A stretch of DNA of 64,000 bases from Hyphomicrobium sp. NDB2Meth4 (GTDB lineage Bacteria > Pseudomonadota > Alphaproteobacteria > Rhizobiales > Hyphomicrobiaceae): assembly GCF_900117445.1 (NCBI RefSeq), contig NZ_FPEJ01000001.1:858501-922500 (forward strand). Reading direction: 5' to 3'. Shown here in pieces: positions 34,927-43,465 of the stretch (its first letter is position 1; every line of letters starts with the position of its first letter). The notes beneath the pieces are model-generated. The model was not told the DNA's origin. It made no database searches and saw only the letters and a program-made list of their open reading frames with translations. A program made the translations under genes and the position numbers.

Positions 34927-36018
34927 TCACTCCATGCCGCCGATGCCGCGCTTCATGACGAGATGCAGGAAGACGGGCGCGCCGATGCCAGCCATCACGA
35001 TCCCGATCGGCAACTCCGCCGGTGTCACCATCATCCGCGCCGCGATGTCGGCCACTAGCATAAGCGTTGCGCCAAGCAGCGCGCTGCCCGGCAGCACCAC
35101 GCGATGATCCGGGCCTGCCAGCAGACGCACCACATGCGGCACGACAATGCCGACGAAACCGATGATGCCCGCCATGGCAACCGCTGCGCCGACCGACGCG
35201 GCCGTCACGATAATGGCGATGGTCTTCGTCCGCTCGACGTTGACGCCCAGATGGAAAGCTTCCGACTCTCCAAGCAGAAACCCGTTGAGCCCGCGTATCA
35301 GCGCCGGAGTCATCACCACGATCAGCACGGCAAACGGCATCACGGCGAACACTTTCGGCCAGGTCGATCCGCCAAGGCTGCCCATCGACCAGAACGTCAG
35401 GTCGCGCAGTTCGCGGTCATCGCTCGCGTACGCGATCAGCCCCGTGAGCGCTCCCGACAATGCACCTAGAGCGATGCCCGCCAAGAGCAGCGTCCCCACC
35501 ATGAGCTGGCCATGACGCCCAGCAATCAGAACCAGCAATCCTGTTGTCGCCACGCCGCCCACGAACGCCGCCACTGGTAGCGCGTAGACGCCCAGCGGCT
35601 GCAGCAGTGGTGCCGCGATGCCGTTCCCGAGCGCGATGGTGGCCACCGCCGCAAGCGCAGCACCGGACGACACCCCGATCAAACCAGGGTCGGCAAGAGG
35701 ATTGCGAAACAGCCCCTGCATGATCGCGCCAGCAACCGCCAGGCTCGCACCGACAAACATGCCGATCAGCGTACGCGGCATGCGGATGTCGATCAGGACG
35801 AGCTGCTCGCGCGCTGCCGATGCGTCCGTCGTCATCCCGAGAGCCGATGAGATCGCCCGCGGCAGCGAGCCGAGCGATATCCCCGTCGGCCCGAGTGCCA
35901 GCGAAGCCGTCGCGGCGACGAAGAGCAGCAACGCAGCTCCGACAACGAGCTGCGCGGTACTGAGCGGATGTGCGGAACGCTTCTTACGGTCGGGCAGTAC
36001 CAGAGCCTCGCTCGTCAT
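34927..36018 (-). CDS. hmuU: Haem ABC transporter permease
   Basis: HmuU forms the inner-membrane channel of the haem importer. The 363-residue FecCD-type permease has about ten hydrophobic helices and conserved pieces such as RMPRTLIGMFVGASLAVAGAIMQGLFRNPLADPGLIGVSSGAAL and IGFVGIVVPHVVRLLAGPDHR. Length fits the family. It overlaps hmuT by 4 bp upstream and is followed by hmuV. Confidence 0.93.
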   Translation of the reverse strand: MTSEALVLPDRKKRSAHPLSTAQLVVGAALLLFVAATASLALGPTGISLGSLPRAISSALGMTTDASAAREQLVLIDIRMPRTLIGMFVGASLAVAGAIMQGLFRNPLADPGLIGVSSGAALAAVATIALGNGIAAPLLQPLGVYALPVAAFVGGVATTGLLVLIAGRHGQLMVGTLLLAGIALGALSGALTGLIAYASDDRELRDLTFWSMGSLGGSTWPKVFAVMPFAVLIVVMTPALIRGLNGFLLGESEAFHLGVNVERTKTIAIIVTAASVGAAVAMAGIIGFVGIVVPHVVRLLAGPDHRVVLPGSALLGATLMLVADIAARMMVTPAELPIGIVMAGIGAPVFLHLVMKRGIGGME

Positions 36019-36953
36019 TTCTCCGCGCTCGCGCGCTTTATCTCCAGCTCTGGATAGAGCGCGATCATGAGTTCCCGCGCGGCGCGCGCGCAGCGCGGCC
36101 CGAAGCCCAGCAGATAAAGCGCATTCATCTCGATGATCTTGTTCTGCTTCAGGGCGGGGCTGTCAGCCAGCGCCTTTACTGTCGAAACAGGGTCAGAGGG
36201 AGGCCCGGAACGCCCGCTCTGCATGGTAACGACCACATCCGGTGCCAGCTCCACGCCCGCTTCATCGGCGAGCGGCTTGTAGCCGTGCGCATCACCCGCG
36301 GCGTTGACGGCTCCGGCGAGCTTGAAGATCGCATCGGCCGCTGTTCCCGTGCCTGCAACGGTTGCTCGCCCGTTCTGTACGCTCAGCACGAATAGCGCCC
36401 GCTTCGGTGAGGAGATCTTGGCGCGCTGCTCGGCAAGCAATGCGAAGTCGGCTTCCACCTCCTTTGCCAATGCTTCGCCCGCCTCCTCGGCATCGACAAC
36501 CGACGCGATGAACCGGATTTTCGCGGCAACGCCTTCCGGCGTCTTGTCATCGGGCACAACCACATAGGGGATAGATGACGATTGCAGTACCGAGACCACG
36601 GGAGGCGGCCCCGCATCCTTGGCCGCGATGATCAGCGTGGGATTGGTGGAAAGCACGCCCTCGGCAGCCAGAGCACGCATGTAGCCGACGTTTGTCTTCG
36701 TCCCGAGCGCCTGCGGAGGATGCTGACTGGTCGTGTCGACAGCAATGACCTTCCCGTCCGCTTTCAGAGCGTAGAGAATCTCGGTGATATCGCCACCGAT
36801 GGACAAGATGCGCGAGGTATCACCGATGGTGACCTTGCGACCACTGCCGTCGACGATGGTCTTATCGGCCAGCGCCGACCCGGCGACCAGTATCGCCACT
36901 GTGGCGACAGCGACACGCAGCGTCTCGAATGCATACACACGACGAAGAAGCAT
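36015..36953 (-). CDS. hmuT: Periplasmic haem-binding protein
   Basis: HmuT carries haem from the outer-membrane receptor to HmuUV in the periplasm. The 312-residue protein starts with a signal peptide (cleaved near SALADK), then the class III binding-protein fold with SRILSIGGDITEILYALKADGKVIAVDTTSQHPP and GYMRALAAEGVLSTNPTLIIAAKDAGPP. Length is normal. It is preceded by hmuP at 6 bp and overlaps hmuU by 4 bp. Confidence 0.93.
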   Translation of the reverse strand: MLLRRVYAFETLRVAVATVAILVAGSALADKTIVDGSGRKVTIGDTSRILSIGGDITEILYALKADGKVIAVDTTSQHPPQALGTKTNVGYMRALAAEGVLSTNPTLIIAAKDAGPPPVVSVLQSSSIPYVVVPDDKTPEGVAAKIRFIASVVDAEEAGEALAKEVEADFALLAEQRAKISSPKRALFVLSVQNGRATVAGTGTAADAIFKLAGAVNAAGDAHGYKPLADEAGVELAPDVVVTMQSGRSGPPSDPVSTVKALADSPALKQNKIIEMNALYLLGFGPRCARAARELMIALYPELEIKRASAEK

Positions 36954-36959
36954 TTGTCC

Positions 36960-37148
36960 TCACTTTGTCAGGATGAGCTTGCCGTTGGCGGTGATGCGCA
37001 AGCGGTAGTCCTGGCCGTCATGTTCGAGAATTGCCTCTTTGCCGCCTTGCAGAATTTCCGACACGAGAACGCGCACTTTCTTATTTTGTGTCTCGCTGTT
37101 GGCTTCGGATTCGTGTGCGTCTTTTCTTGTGTCGACGGCGGCCGTCAT
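36960..37148 (-). CDS. hmuP: Hemin uptake protein HmuP/HemP
   Basis: The 62-residue product starting MTAAVDTRKD ends in the HemP-type module VRVLVSEILQGGKEAILEHDGQDYRLRITANGKLILTK, read here in pieces. In rhizobia and Bradyrhizobium, HmuP is a small protein needed for expression of the haem-uptake genes. The longer reading from 37256 begins inside the iron-box-like site at 37241, so the ATG at 37148, with GGAG upstream, is preferred. It is the first gene of the hmuPTUV run. Confidence 0.9.
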   Translation of the reverse strand: MTAAVDTRKDAHESEANSETQNKKVRVLVSEILQGGKEAILEHDGQDYRLRITANGKLILTK

Positions 37149-37240
37149 GACCTGCGCTCCGTAATTTTCGTTCTGGCCATCTTTTCGAGTGCAGCACGCG
37201 CGCTGAGTGTCGAGCGCCGATGATGCTGCAATTGCAATCT

Positions 37241-37255
37241 TGACTTCAATAGTCA
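37241..37255. promoter_or_regulatory. TGA-N9-TCA site, RirA-type iron box candidate
   Basis: The 15 bp TGACTTCAATAGTCA match the TGA-N9-TCA pattern known for RirA, the iron-sulfur iron repressor of rhizobia. It lies 93 bp upstream of hmuP, in the region shared with the receptor gene. No ICE box of the Irr type was found. The match is short and could be chance; regulation by iron is inferred. Confidence 0.5.
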
Positions 37256-37276
37256 TAAAAGCCTACTTTGCACAAG

Positions 37277-37290
37277 CCCGGTTAACCGGG
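37277..37290. promoter_or_regulatory. Perfect 14-bp palindrome in the hmu intergenic region
   Basis: CCCGGTTAACCGGG is perfectly self-complementary and lies between the divergent hmuP and receptor genes, 22 bp from the TGA-N9-TCA site. It could be an operator or a cruciform element; nothing in the window identifies a binder. Confidence 0.5.
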
Positions 37291-37400
37291 ATCTTTTGCG
37301 CTTGCCTCCAGTCGGGGCCAGTGCGAGGCGAGCCCGCCAGTACGCTTATCGTGCGTGAGCCAGCCAGCCCTTTGCGTTCAGAGTTGGGGGTAGCTGAGTC

Positions 37401-39731
37401 ATGTTGGTGCGTAGCGTTGGCGTATGCCTGAACGGCCGAGCGAATTCGGAGCTTTGGCCACGAACTCCGGAAGCGGAGCACGGCGATTCTGGAAGGGTTG
37501 GCGAGGGGAAGCCGCAGCACCTCCTTACTCCCAGGTCTGCGGCATCACAGCCGTTCCTGAAATCGTTGTGCTTCGTCGGCGTATCGGCCCTCGCGCTGGC
37601 AGTCGCCGGCAAAGCGATCGCGCAAGATGCTGAGCTGCCCCCACTCGTCGTCGAAGGCAATAAACCGAAGCCGAAGAAGAAGGCCGCCGCCAAGAAGTCT
37701 TCTGCATCGACGGCAGTCGCGGCACAGACCCAGGCGCCCGCCGCATCTTCCAGCGACAAGCGAGCCGAAGCTGTCGAAGCGTCGGACGTCCCATACACCG
37801 TGCCCGCCGGCGTCAGCGTGATCGGCAGTGGCGAGATCGACACTTTCGGTCAGACCCGCGTCGACAATGTTCTGCGCGCAACGCCCGGGACTTTTACGCG
37901 TGAGAGCTCGAGCAACCCGGGCATCGCGGTGAACATCCGCGGCTTCGAAGGGCAGGGCCGCGTCAACATGATGATTGACGGTGTGCGCCAGAATTTCCGC
38001 TTCAACGGACACGAAGCCGCGGGCTTCGCGTATGTCGATCCGCAATTGCTCGCGGGTATCGAAATTCAGCGCGGTGCCGTTTCAACTGTGGGCGGCGCCG
38101 GCGCGCTGGCGGGCACCGCAAACTTCCGCACGCTCGATGTTGAAGACGTCCTGAAGCCCGGCAAGACCGAGGGCGCTTTGACGAGCCTTTCTTGGGGAAG
38201 CAATGGCGTGGGCTGGGCCGAGATGGGCGCAGCCGCGATGCGCAGCGGCGGTGTCAGCATCGTTGGCGCCCTCAGCCACCACGATGAATCCGACTATGAA
38301 AATGGTGACGGCCAGACTGTCCCCTACACCGGGGAGGACCTCTGGTCCGGCCTCGTGAAACTGCACTTCGACGTCGGGCCAGATGAGCGCCTTTCGTTCC
38401 AGGCCATGCGATACAACAACGATTTCGTTGCCAACTCGTATGATCAGACGCTCACCTCTGAACTCTACAAGATGAGCTATGCGCTCAGTCCAACGGACAA
38501 TCCGTTGGTCGATTTGCGTGCGAACGTCTCGATCAACAACGTGCGTATGAAGTATGCATCCTACTACGATCCGACAGCGGCTGCTTCGGATTACGAGCAG
38601 GGAGCTGGCCGCATCATTGAGGATCACGGCATCGGCGCAGACATCACCAATACGTCGCGCTTCCTCTTAGGTTCCGTCGCTGTCACTTCGAACTATGGCT
38701 TCGAATACTACTACGACGACATCGAGACCACCAACGGTGGCGTCAATCCTACGGGTACTTCCGATCTTGCCAGCGGCTTCACGCAGACCAAGTTCTCGTA
38801 CGGAATGTTCGACTTGATCGGCGGTCTGCGCTACCAGCGCTTCACCCTCGACGGGGAAACTTACCTTTACTCGATGAACCCCTGGGGTAAGCCCGCGGGC
38901 TACTATCAGATCGACGAGACCGAATCGAGCTGGGACCCGAAGGTCACCCTGGCGGCGCAGGTTCTCCCTTGGCTGCAGCCCTATGTAACGTACTCAGAAT
39001 CGATGCGTCCGCCGACTGCGAGCGAGACCCTCATGGCCGGGGTGCATCCCTACTCCTCATCGTTCAATCTGCGGTTTCTCCCCAACCCATTCCTCGTTCC
39101 CGAGAGCCAAAAGGGTTGGGAGTTCGGCTTCAACGTCTTCAAGGACGGTGTGATCAATCCGAACGACAAGCTGCGCTTGAAGGCTGACTACTACATGCAG
39201 GATGTCGAGAACTACATGGGCGTCTGCTCTGGCCCGTCGGGCTTCGACATGTCGGTCTACGCGTACGTGGCGACCGCTTACTTCTGCAACACGCCTGGCA
39301 CTTCTAAGTTGCAAGGTGTCGAGATCGAAGGTGACTACGATACCGGTTTCGCTTTCACGAAGGTGGCCTACACTTACACTCATAGCGAGATCCCGCAGCA
39401 GGCCGATATAGGTGCCGACACTTACACGCCCGATCACGTGCTCGCATTGACTGGCGGTTTGCGCTTCCTCGACGAAAAGCTCGTCGTCGGTATGCGCGGA
39501 ACTTTCGTGTCGAAGGCGGAACGGGCCGACGGCAGCTACACGGAGTCCTACGCTCTCGCCGATCTCTTTGGCTCATATCAGGTGTATGACGGCCTTGAAC
39601 TGGGAGTTACCGTCGAAAATCTATTCGACAAGGCCTATACGCCTGCACTCGCGACCGTGCCGACGGGCTACACTGGCATCGATATCGGCCGCGGGCGCAC
39701 GTTCCTGCTCACCACGCGCGCGCAGTTCTGA
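37401..39731 (+). CDS. hmuR: TonB-dependent haem/haemoglobin receptor
   Basis: The 776-residue receptor has a hydrophobic signal at about 52-75 (ending AIAQ), a Lys/Ala/Pro-rich linker (about 86-120), a plug (RVDNVLRATPGTFTRES, IAVNIRGFEGQGRVNMMIDGVRQN) and a barrel. The haem-receptor pattern appears as MRPPT, then a His (GVHPYS), then NPFLVPE, the FRAP-His-NPNL region. It takes haem or haemoglobin across the outer membrane. Its first 50 residues before the signal are unusual, and a later start is possible, but I see no clearly better start codon. It is divergent from hmuP. Confidence 0.93.
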   Translation: MLVRSVGVCLNGRANSELWPRTPEAEHGDSGRVGEGKPQHLLTPRSAASQPFLKSLCFVGVSALALAVAGKAIAQDAELPPLVVEGNKPKPKKKAAAKKSSASTAVAAQTQAPAASSSDKRAEAVEASDVPYTVPAGVSVIGSGEIDTFGQTRVDNVLRATPGTFTRESSSNPGIAVNIRGFEGQGRVNMMIDGVRQNFRFNGHEAAGFAYVDPQLLAGIEIQRGAVSTVGGAGALAGTANFRTLDVEDVLKPGKTEGALTSLSWGSNGVGWAEMGAAAMRSGGVSIVGALSHHDESDYENGDGQTVPYTGEDLWSGLVKLHFDVGPDERLSFQAMRYNNDFVANSYDQTLTSELYKMSYALSPTDNPLVDLRANVSINNVRMKYASYYDPTAAASDYEQGAGRIIEDHGIGADITNTSRFLLGSVAVTSNYGFEYYYDDIETTNGGVNPTGTSDLASGFTQTKFSYGMFDLIGGLRYQRFTLDGETYLYSMNPWGKPAGYYQIDETESSWDPKVTLAAQVLPWLQPYVTYSESMRPPTASETLMAGVHPYSSSFNLRFLPNPFLVPESQKGWEFGFNVFKDGVINPNDKLRLKADYYMQDVENYMGVCSGPSGFDMSVYAYVATAYFCNTPGTSKLQGVEIEGDYDTGFAFTKVAYTYTHSEIPQQADIGADTYTPDHVLALTGGLRFLDEKLVVGMRGTFVSKAERADGSYTESYALADLFGSYQVYDGLELGVTVENLFDKAYTPALATVPTGYTGIDIGRGRTFLLTTRAQF

Positions 39732-39801
39732 GCCGGAGCAGCGGGAACGAGACAAGTGGTACGTTGGCCGCATGGTCGGCGGCGCGTAAAAAGAGACCCG
39801 T

Positions 39802-39827
39802 GTCGGCGGATGAGGCCATCCGCCGAC
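39802..39827. promoter_or_regulatory. Strong hairpin between receptor and haem oxygenase genes
   Basis: An 11-bp stem (GTCGGCGGATG with CATCCGCCGAC, 39802-39812 and 39817-39827) with a 4-nt loop lies in the 147-bp gap. It is followed by GCACATTT, so it is a poor terminator. It may partially stop or stabilise the transcript between receptor and oxygenase. Confidence 0.6.
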
Positions 39828-39878
39828 GCACATTTGGCAACGCCAACGGCGCGGCCGCATACAGCGAAGGAAACGAGC

Positions 39879-40220
39879 ATGTACATCGCCATGAACCGGT
39901 TCAAAGTCCTCAAGGGCTCGGAAAAGGACTTCGAGAACGTATGGCTGAGCCGCGATACGCATCTCAACGAGGTGCCGGGCTTCGTCGAGTTCCACTTGCT
40001 GAAGGGCCCCGAGCGCGAGGACCACGTGCTCTACTCCTCGCACACCGTCTGGCGCGCTTACGAGGACTTCGAGGCCTGGACCAAGTCCGAGCAGTTCCGC
40101 AAAGCGCACGCTGGTGCCGGTGGCAACAAGCCGCTCTATCTCGGCCATCCCGAGTTCGAGGGCTTCTCGGTGCTGCAGGAGATCAAGGCTGACGGATCGC
40201 GTCCCGTCGCCGCCGAGTGA
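39879..40220 (+). CDS. IsdG-type haem oxygenase (HmuQ/HmuD family)
   Basis: The 113-residue protein belongs to the antibiotic-biosynthesis-monooxygenase (ABM) fold. The residues N6, W67 and H77 fall where staphylococcal IsdG has its catalytic Asn7, Trp67 and His77, so haem cleavage is likely. It would open imported haem to release iron in the cytoplasm. The start at 39879 is preceded by GAAGGA at 8 nt; the longer reading from 39756 adds 41 basic, unlike residues. It lies 12 bp before the HutX gene. Confidence 0.88.
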   Translation: MYIAMNRFKVLKGSEKDFENVWLSRDTHLNEVPGFVEFHLLKGPEREDHVLYSSHTVWRAYEDFEAWTKSEQFRKAHAGAGGNKPLYLGHPEFEGFSVLQEIKADGSRPVAAE

Positions 40221-40232
40221 GATAAGCGAGCC

Positions 40233-40742
40233 ATGAGCGACGTCATCGACGAGCGTCCTTCGCTCGCTCAGCGCGCCGCATCGAGTCCGGGCGATCTGTT
40301 GGAGCAGATCGCCCGCGAGTACTCCGTGAGCACGCTCGATGTGGTGCGGCACCTGCCCGCCGATCAGGCGACTGTCGTGCAGGGCGAAGCCTTCGCCGAC
40401 ATCATGCAGGACATCACCACGTGGGGTGAGATCCTGTTCCTGATCCACAACCAGGACATCGTGCTCGAATGCTCGGGCACGTTGCCACCGGGAACCTTCG
40501 CGCATGGATACTTCAACATCCATGGCGGCAGTCCCATCGGCGGGCACATCAAGGCTGACAACTGCAAGGCGATCGCCTTCGTGGTGCGCGGCCTGAAGCG
40601 CGTCGGCATGTCGGTGCAGTTCTACAATGCTGCCGGCGAGGCGGTGTTCAAGATCTTCGTCCGCCGAGATGCGAACCGCGAGCTGATCCCCGAACAGGTC
40701 AAGATGTTCGAGGCGCTGCGACAGCGCTACGTTGCCAGCTGA
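40233..40742 (+). CDS. hutX: HutX/ChuX-family cytosolic haem-binding protein
   Basis: The 169-residue protein matches HutX/ChuX: LEQIAREYSVSTLDVVRHLP, FADIMQDITTWGEILFLIHNQDIVLECSGTLPPG, and a C-terminal NAAGEAVFKIFVRRD with two sheet halves. These carriers hold haem in the cytosol and hand it to the degrading enzyme. It follows the haem oxygenase gene by 12 bp. The name follows the family. Confidence 0.9.
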   Translation: MSDVIDERPSLAQRAASSPGDLLEQIAREYSVSTLDVVRHLPADQATVVQGEAFADIMQDITTWGEILFLIHNQDIVLECSGTLPPGTFAHGYFNIHGGSPIGGHIKADNCKAIAFVVRGLKRVGMSVQFYNAAGEAVFKIFVRRDANRELIPEQVKMFEALRQRYVAS

Positions 40743-40790
40743 CGCTTCCTCCCCCTATCCACGAAAGCGATCCTCAGCTATGGGCTGGCC

Positions 40791-41198
40791 ATGAGCCAGC
40801 CCATTCTGCTTGTCGCCGCCGCAGCCCTCGTCGACGTTGATAATCGCGTCCTTCTCGCGCGCCGCCCGCCCGGTCGCTCGATGGCGGGGCTGTGGGAGTT
40901 TCCCGGCGGCAAGGTCGAAGCGGGAGAGTCGCCCGAGAACGCCCTACGCCGTGAGCTTCAAGAGGAACTGGGCATCGACGTGTGCCCCACCTGCTTGCAC
41001 CCGCTCACCTTCGCGAGCCACGCGTATGAGAAGTTCCACCTTTTGATGCCGCTCTACCTCTGTCGGCAATGGGACGGCGTTGTCACCGCGCGCGAAGGTC
41101 AGGAGCTGGCCTGGGTCCGCGCCATGCGCCTTACCGACTACCCGATGCCGCCCGCGGACGAGCCTCTGATCGCGCCGCTGCGCGACCTGCTCGGCTGA
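40791..41198 (+). CDS. mutT: (Deoxy)nucleoside triphosphate pyrophosphohydrolase, MutT type
   Basis: The 135-residue protein has the Nudix box [24 protein letters not shown] (G-x5-E-x7-REUXEEXGU) at about residues 40-62, read here in pieces, with the MutT-like WEFPGG before it. It should hydrolyse oxidised dGTP and protect DNA. It lies 48 bp after hutX, in the same direction, and is convergent with the methyltransferase gene. Confidence 0.9.
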   Translation: MSQPILLVAAAALVDVDNRVLLARRPPGRSMAGLWEFPGGKVEAGESPENALRRELQEELGIDVCPTCLHPLTFASHAYEKFHLLMPLYLCRQWDGVVTAREGQELAWVRAMRLTDYPMPPADEPLIAPLRDLLG

Positions 41199-41224
41199 AA
41201 TTCCCCGGACCCTGCGCCGCCGCG

Positions 41225-42178
41225 CTACTCCTTCAGCTTCGTCTCTTTGACGCCGAGCGCGTCCGCCAACCGCGTCTGCGCCGACCCCGGCCGCAGCGGC
41301 TTGGGCTGGCTCTCATCCGGCGCCCACGCCGTCAGCGTCAGGATCTCGTACGTTGCCGGCACGCGCCCATCGGCAGCGGCGAAGCGCTCCGCATAGATTT
41401 CCGCCGCCCGCAGTAGCAGCCCGCGCGTCACCGGCACGCGCCCACGCGCACTCAGCATGTTGCTGCCGCCCATGGCCTTGACCTCGCGCATCAGCGCCAG
41501 CGGATCGGCATAGGTCACCTTCACCGTATCGGAGTCGACGACGGGCAGAGCAAACCCCGCACGCTGCAACAGCGAGCCCATGTCGCGTACGTCCGCGAAC
41601 GGGGCGACACGCGGCGAAGCTCCGCCAGTCAGCTCCGCCTCAGCCGCGAGCCAGGCTTCGCGCAGCTCTCTCAGCGTCGCGCCGCCCAGAAGCGCCCCGA
41701 GGAACAGCCCATCCGGCTTCAGCGCCCGTCGCATCTGTACGAGAGCCCCTGGCAAGTCGTTGACCAGCTGCAGCGAAAGCCCCGAAACGACGAGATCGAG
41801 CGAGGCATCTCCAAACGGCAGCGCCTCCTCGTCGGCAACGACGCGCAGGCCCGGGCAACGTGTCAGCAGCTCCGGCGTCGCATCGACATCGATGATGGTC
41901 TCGACCCCGGCAATCCCCGCAATCGCACGCGACACCAATCCATGATGCGCGCCTATATTGGCAGCTAGCGGAAACGTCCGGCGGACGATTGCCAGCCGCT
42001 CAGCCAGATCGTCCGCGACGCGCGCCAGCAGAAAATCGTAATCCTGCGCCAGGGCGGCCACGCGCTGACGCCGCTGCGCCAGCAGCGCGCGGTCGAAAAT
42101 CCGGTGCGGGGTGTCTTCAGCGGACAAGGGGGCCTTCTTCGCTGCTGGCTCGCGGTCGATCCGAATGGGCGCTAACAT
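41225..42178 (-). CDS. SAM-dependent methyltransferase (BioC/NDUFAF5-like)
   Basis: From the ATG at 42178 the product is 317 residues: FDRALLAQRRQRVAALAQDYDFLLARVADDLAERL, an Ado-Met fold with a GAHHGLVSRAI-type glycine-rich loop, ETIIDVDATPELLTRC and ALPFGDASLDLVVSGLSLQLVNDLPGAL. The N-terminal helical part and C-terminus (ILTLTAWAPDESQPKPL) recall the NDUFAF5 hydroxylase/methyltransferase family rather than strict BioC. The substrate is unknown. It is divergent from comF with 66 bp between starts. Confidence 0.85.
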   Translation of the reverse strand: MLAPIRIDREPAAKKAPLSAEDTPHRIFDRALLAQRRQRVAALAQDYDFLLARVADDLAERLAIVRRTFPLAANIGAHHGLVSRAIAGIAGVETIIDVDATPELLTRCPGLRVVADEEALPFGDASLDLVVSGLSLQLVNDLPGALVQMRRALKPDGLFLGALLGGATLRELREAWLAAEAELTGGASPRVAPFADVRDMGSLLQRAGFALPVVDSDTVKVTYADPLALMREVKAMGGSNMLSARGRVPVTRGLLLRAAEIYAERFAAADGRVPATYEILTLTAWAPDESQPKPLRPGSAQTRLADALGVKETKLKE

Positions 42179-42244
42179 GCGTCCTGGGCGGCCACTTGGC
42201 CAGTCCGGCCAGCTAGTCCACCGGGCGACGGGACCACCGGGTAC

Positions 42245-43012
42245 ATGCATACGCAGAGCAGGGGATCGGCAACTTTAGCGCGCGCGGCAGCCGCGATTGC
42301 CGACTTTCTCATCCCGCCGACTTGCCTGGCTTGCCATCGTCCCCTCTCGACGCACAATGCCGTCTGCGCCGGCTGCTGGTCGAAGATCGACTTCATCCGC
42401 GCCCCGCTGTGCGATCGCCTCGGCCTGCCCATGCCGTTTGATGTCGGCGGCCCGATGATTTCAGCCGCAGCCGAAGCCGATCCGCCGATCTACGATCGCG
42501 CCCGCGCCGTGGCCCGCTTCGACGGGGTCATGCGCGACCTCGTGCACGACCTGAAGTTCCGCGATCGCCACGATGCCCGCCGCCTTTTTGGCCGCTGGCT
42601 TGCGGAAGCGGGCGCCGAGCTGCTCGCCGACGCCCAATTGGTCATCCCGGTCCCGCTGACGCGCACGCGCCTCATCTCGCGACGGTTCAATCAGTCGGCA
42701 ATTCTCGCCCAGGAAATCGCGCGGATTACGGGACGGCGCTATGAGCCGATGGCGCTTCTGCGCGCGCGCCGCACCCCGCCCCAAGTCGGCCTCACCCGCG
42801 CCCAGCGGAAGGAGAATGTCGCAGGGGCTTTCGCCGTGCCTGACGCCATGCATGCGGCGGTCGCCGGGGCCAAGATCGTCCTCGTTGACGATGTCGTCAC
42901 CACCGGCGCCACTGTGAGCGCATGTGCCCGCACGCTCAAGGCCGCAGGAGCTGTGCGCGTTGATATTCTGGCGCTGGCGATGGTTACCGATGCTGCCTTC
43001 GTCTCGCCTTGA
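42245..43012 (+). CDS. comF: ComF-family amidophosphoribosyltransferase-like protein
   Basis: The 255-residue protein has an N-terminal zinc-ribbon-like pair (CLACHRPL, CAGCW) and a phosphoribosyltransferase domain with the PRPP motif VLVDDVVTTGATV and the VIPVPLTRTRL segment. ComF proteins act in DNA uptake in some bacteria; the precise reaction is unsettled. Length matches. It precedes the glutaredoxin gene by 129 bp, the same comF-grxC order as in other Rhizobiales. Confidence 0.88.
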   Translation: MHTQSRGSATLARAAAAIADFLIPPTCLACHRPLSTHNAVCAGCWSKIDFIRAPLCDRLGLPMPFDVGGPMISAAAEADPPIYDRARAVARFDGVMRDLVHDLKFRDRHDARRLFGRWLAEAGAELLADAQLVIPVPLTRTRLISRRFNQSAILAQEIARITGRRYEPMALLRARRTPPQVGLTRAQRKENVAGAFAVPDAMHAAVAGAKIVLVDDVVTTGATVSACARTLKAAGAVRVDILALAMVTDAAFVSP

Positions 43013-43141
43013 ACCGCGCCGTGAATAATGGGAGCGGGCGAGTCGCCGCCCTTTGCGCGCACACGGCAAAAGCTCTACATTGAAGGTGTGCTGCCGTTGT
43101 CCAATCCGGCGGTCGCGGGAAAGGGGATGCTGCGAAATTCC

Positions 43142-43399
43142 ATGGCCAAGGTCATCGTCTACACCACCCGGTTCTGCCCCTATTGCCATATGGCCAAAGA
43201 GCTTCTGCGCAAGAAGGGCGTCACTGCCTTCGAGGAAATTGACGTCAGCCAGCGCGAACTGCGCGCCGAGATGACCGCTAAGGCTGGCGGCCGGTACACT
43301 GTGCCGCAGATATGGATCGGCGATTGCCATGTAGGGGGCTGCGACGATCTTTACGCCCTCGACCGCGAGGGCAAACTCGACGGGCTGCTCACGACGTAA
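43142..43399 (+). CDS. grxC: Glutaredoxin 3
   Basis: The 85-residue dithiol glutaredoxin has the active site CPYC (C12, C15), VPQIWIGDCHVGGCDDLYALD and normal length. It reduces disulfides with glutathione. The ATG at 43142 was preferred because MAKVIVYTTRFCPYC is the family start; the longer reading from 43028 is unlike. It is followed by the nitrilase gene after 66 bp. Confidence 0.95.
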   Translation: MAKVIVYTTRFCPYCHMAKELLRKKGVTAFEEIDVSQRELRAEMTAKAGGRYTVPQIWIGDCHVGGCDDLYALDREGKLDGLLTT

Positions 43400-43465
43400 G
43401 TGCAGCTACGCGACGCCCGTTCAGATCCCACGAAGGCTGGGCGCAAGAAGAAAGAAGCAATCGAT

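Noticed and set aside
41225-42178. BioC (malonyl-ACP methyltransferase)
   Set aside because: The C-terminal part and length fit the NDUFAF5-like group better, and bioZ in the bio operon removes the need for BioC.
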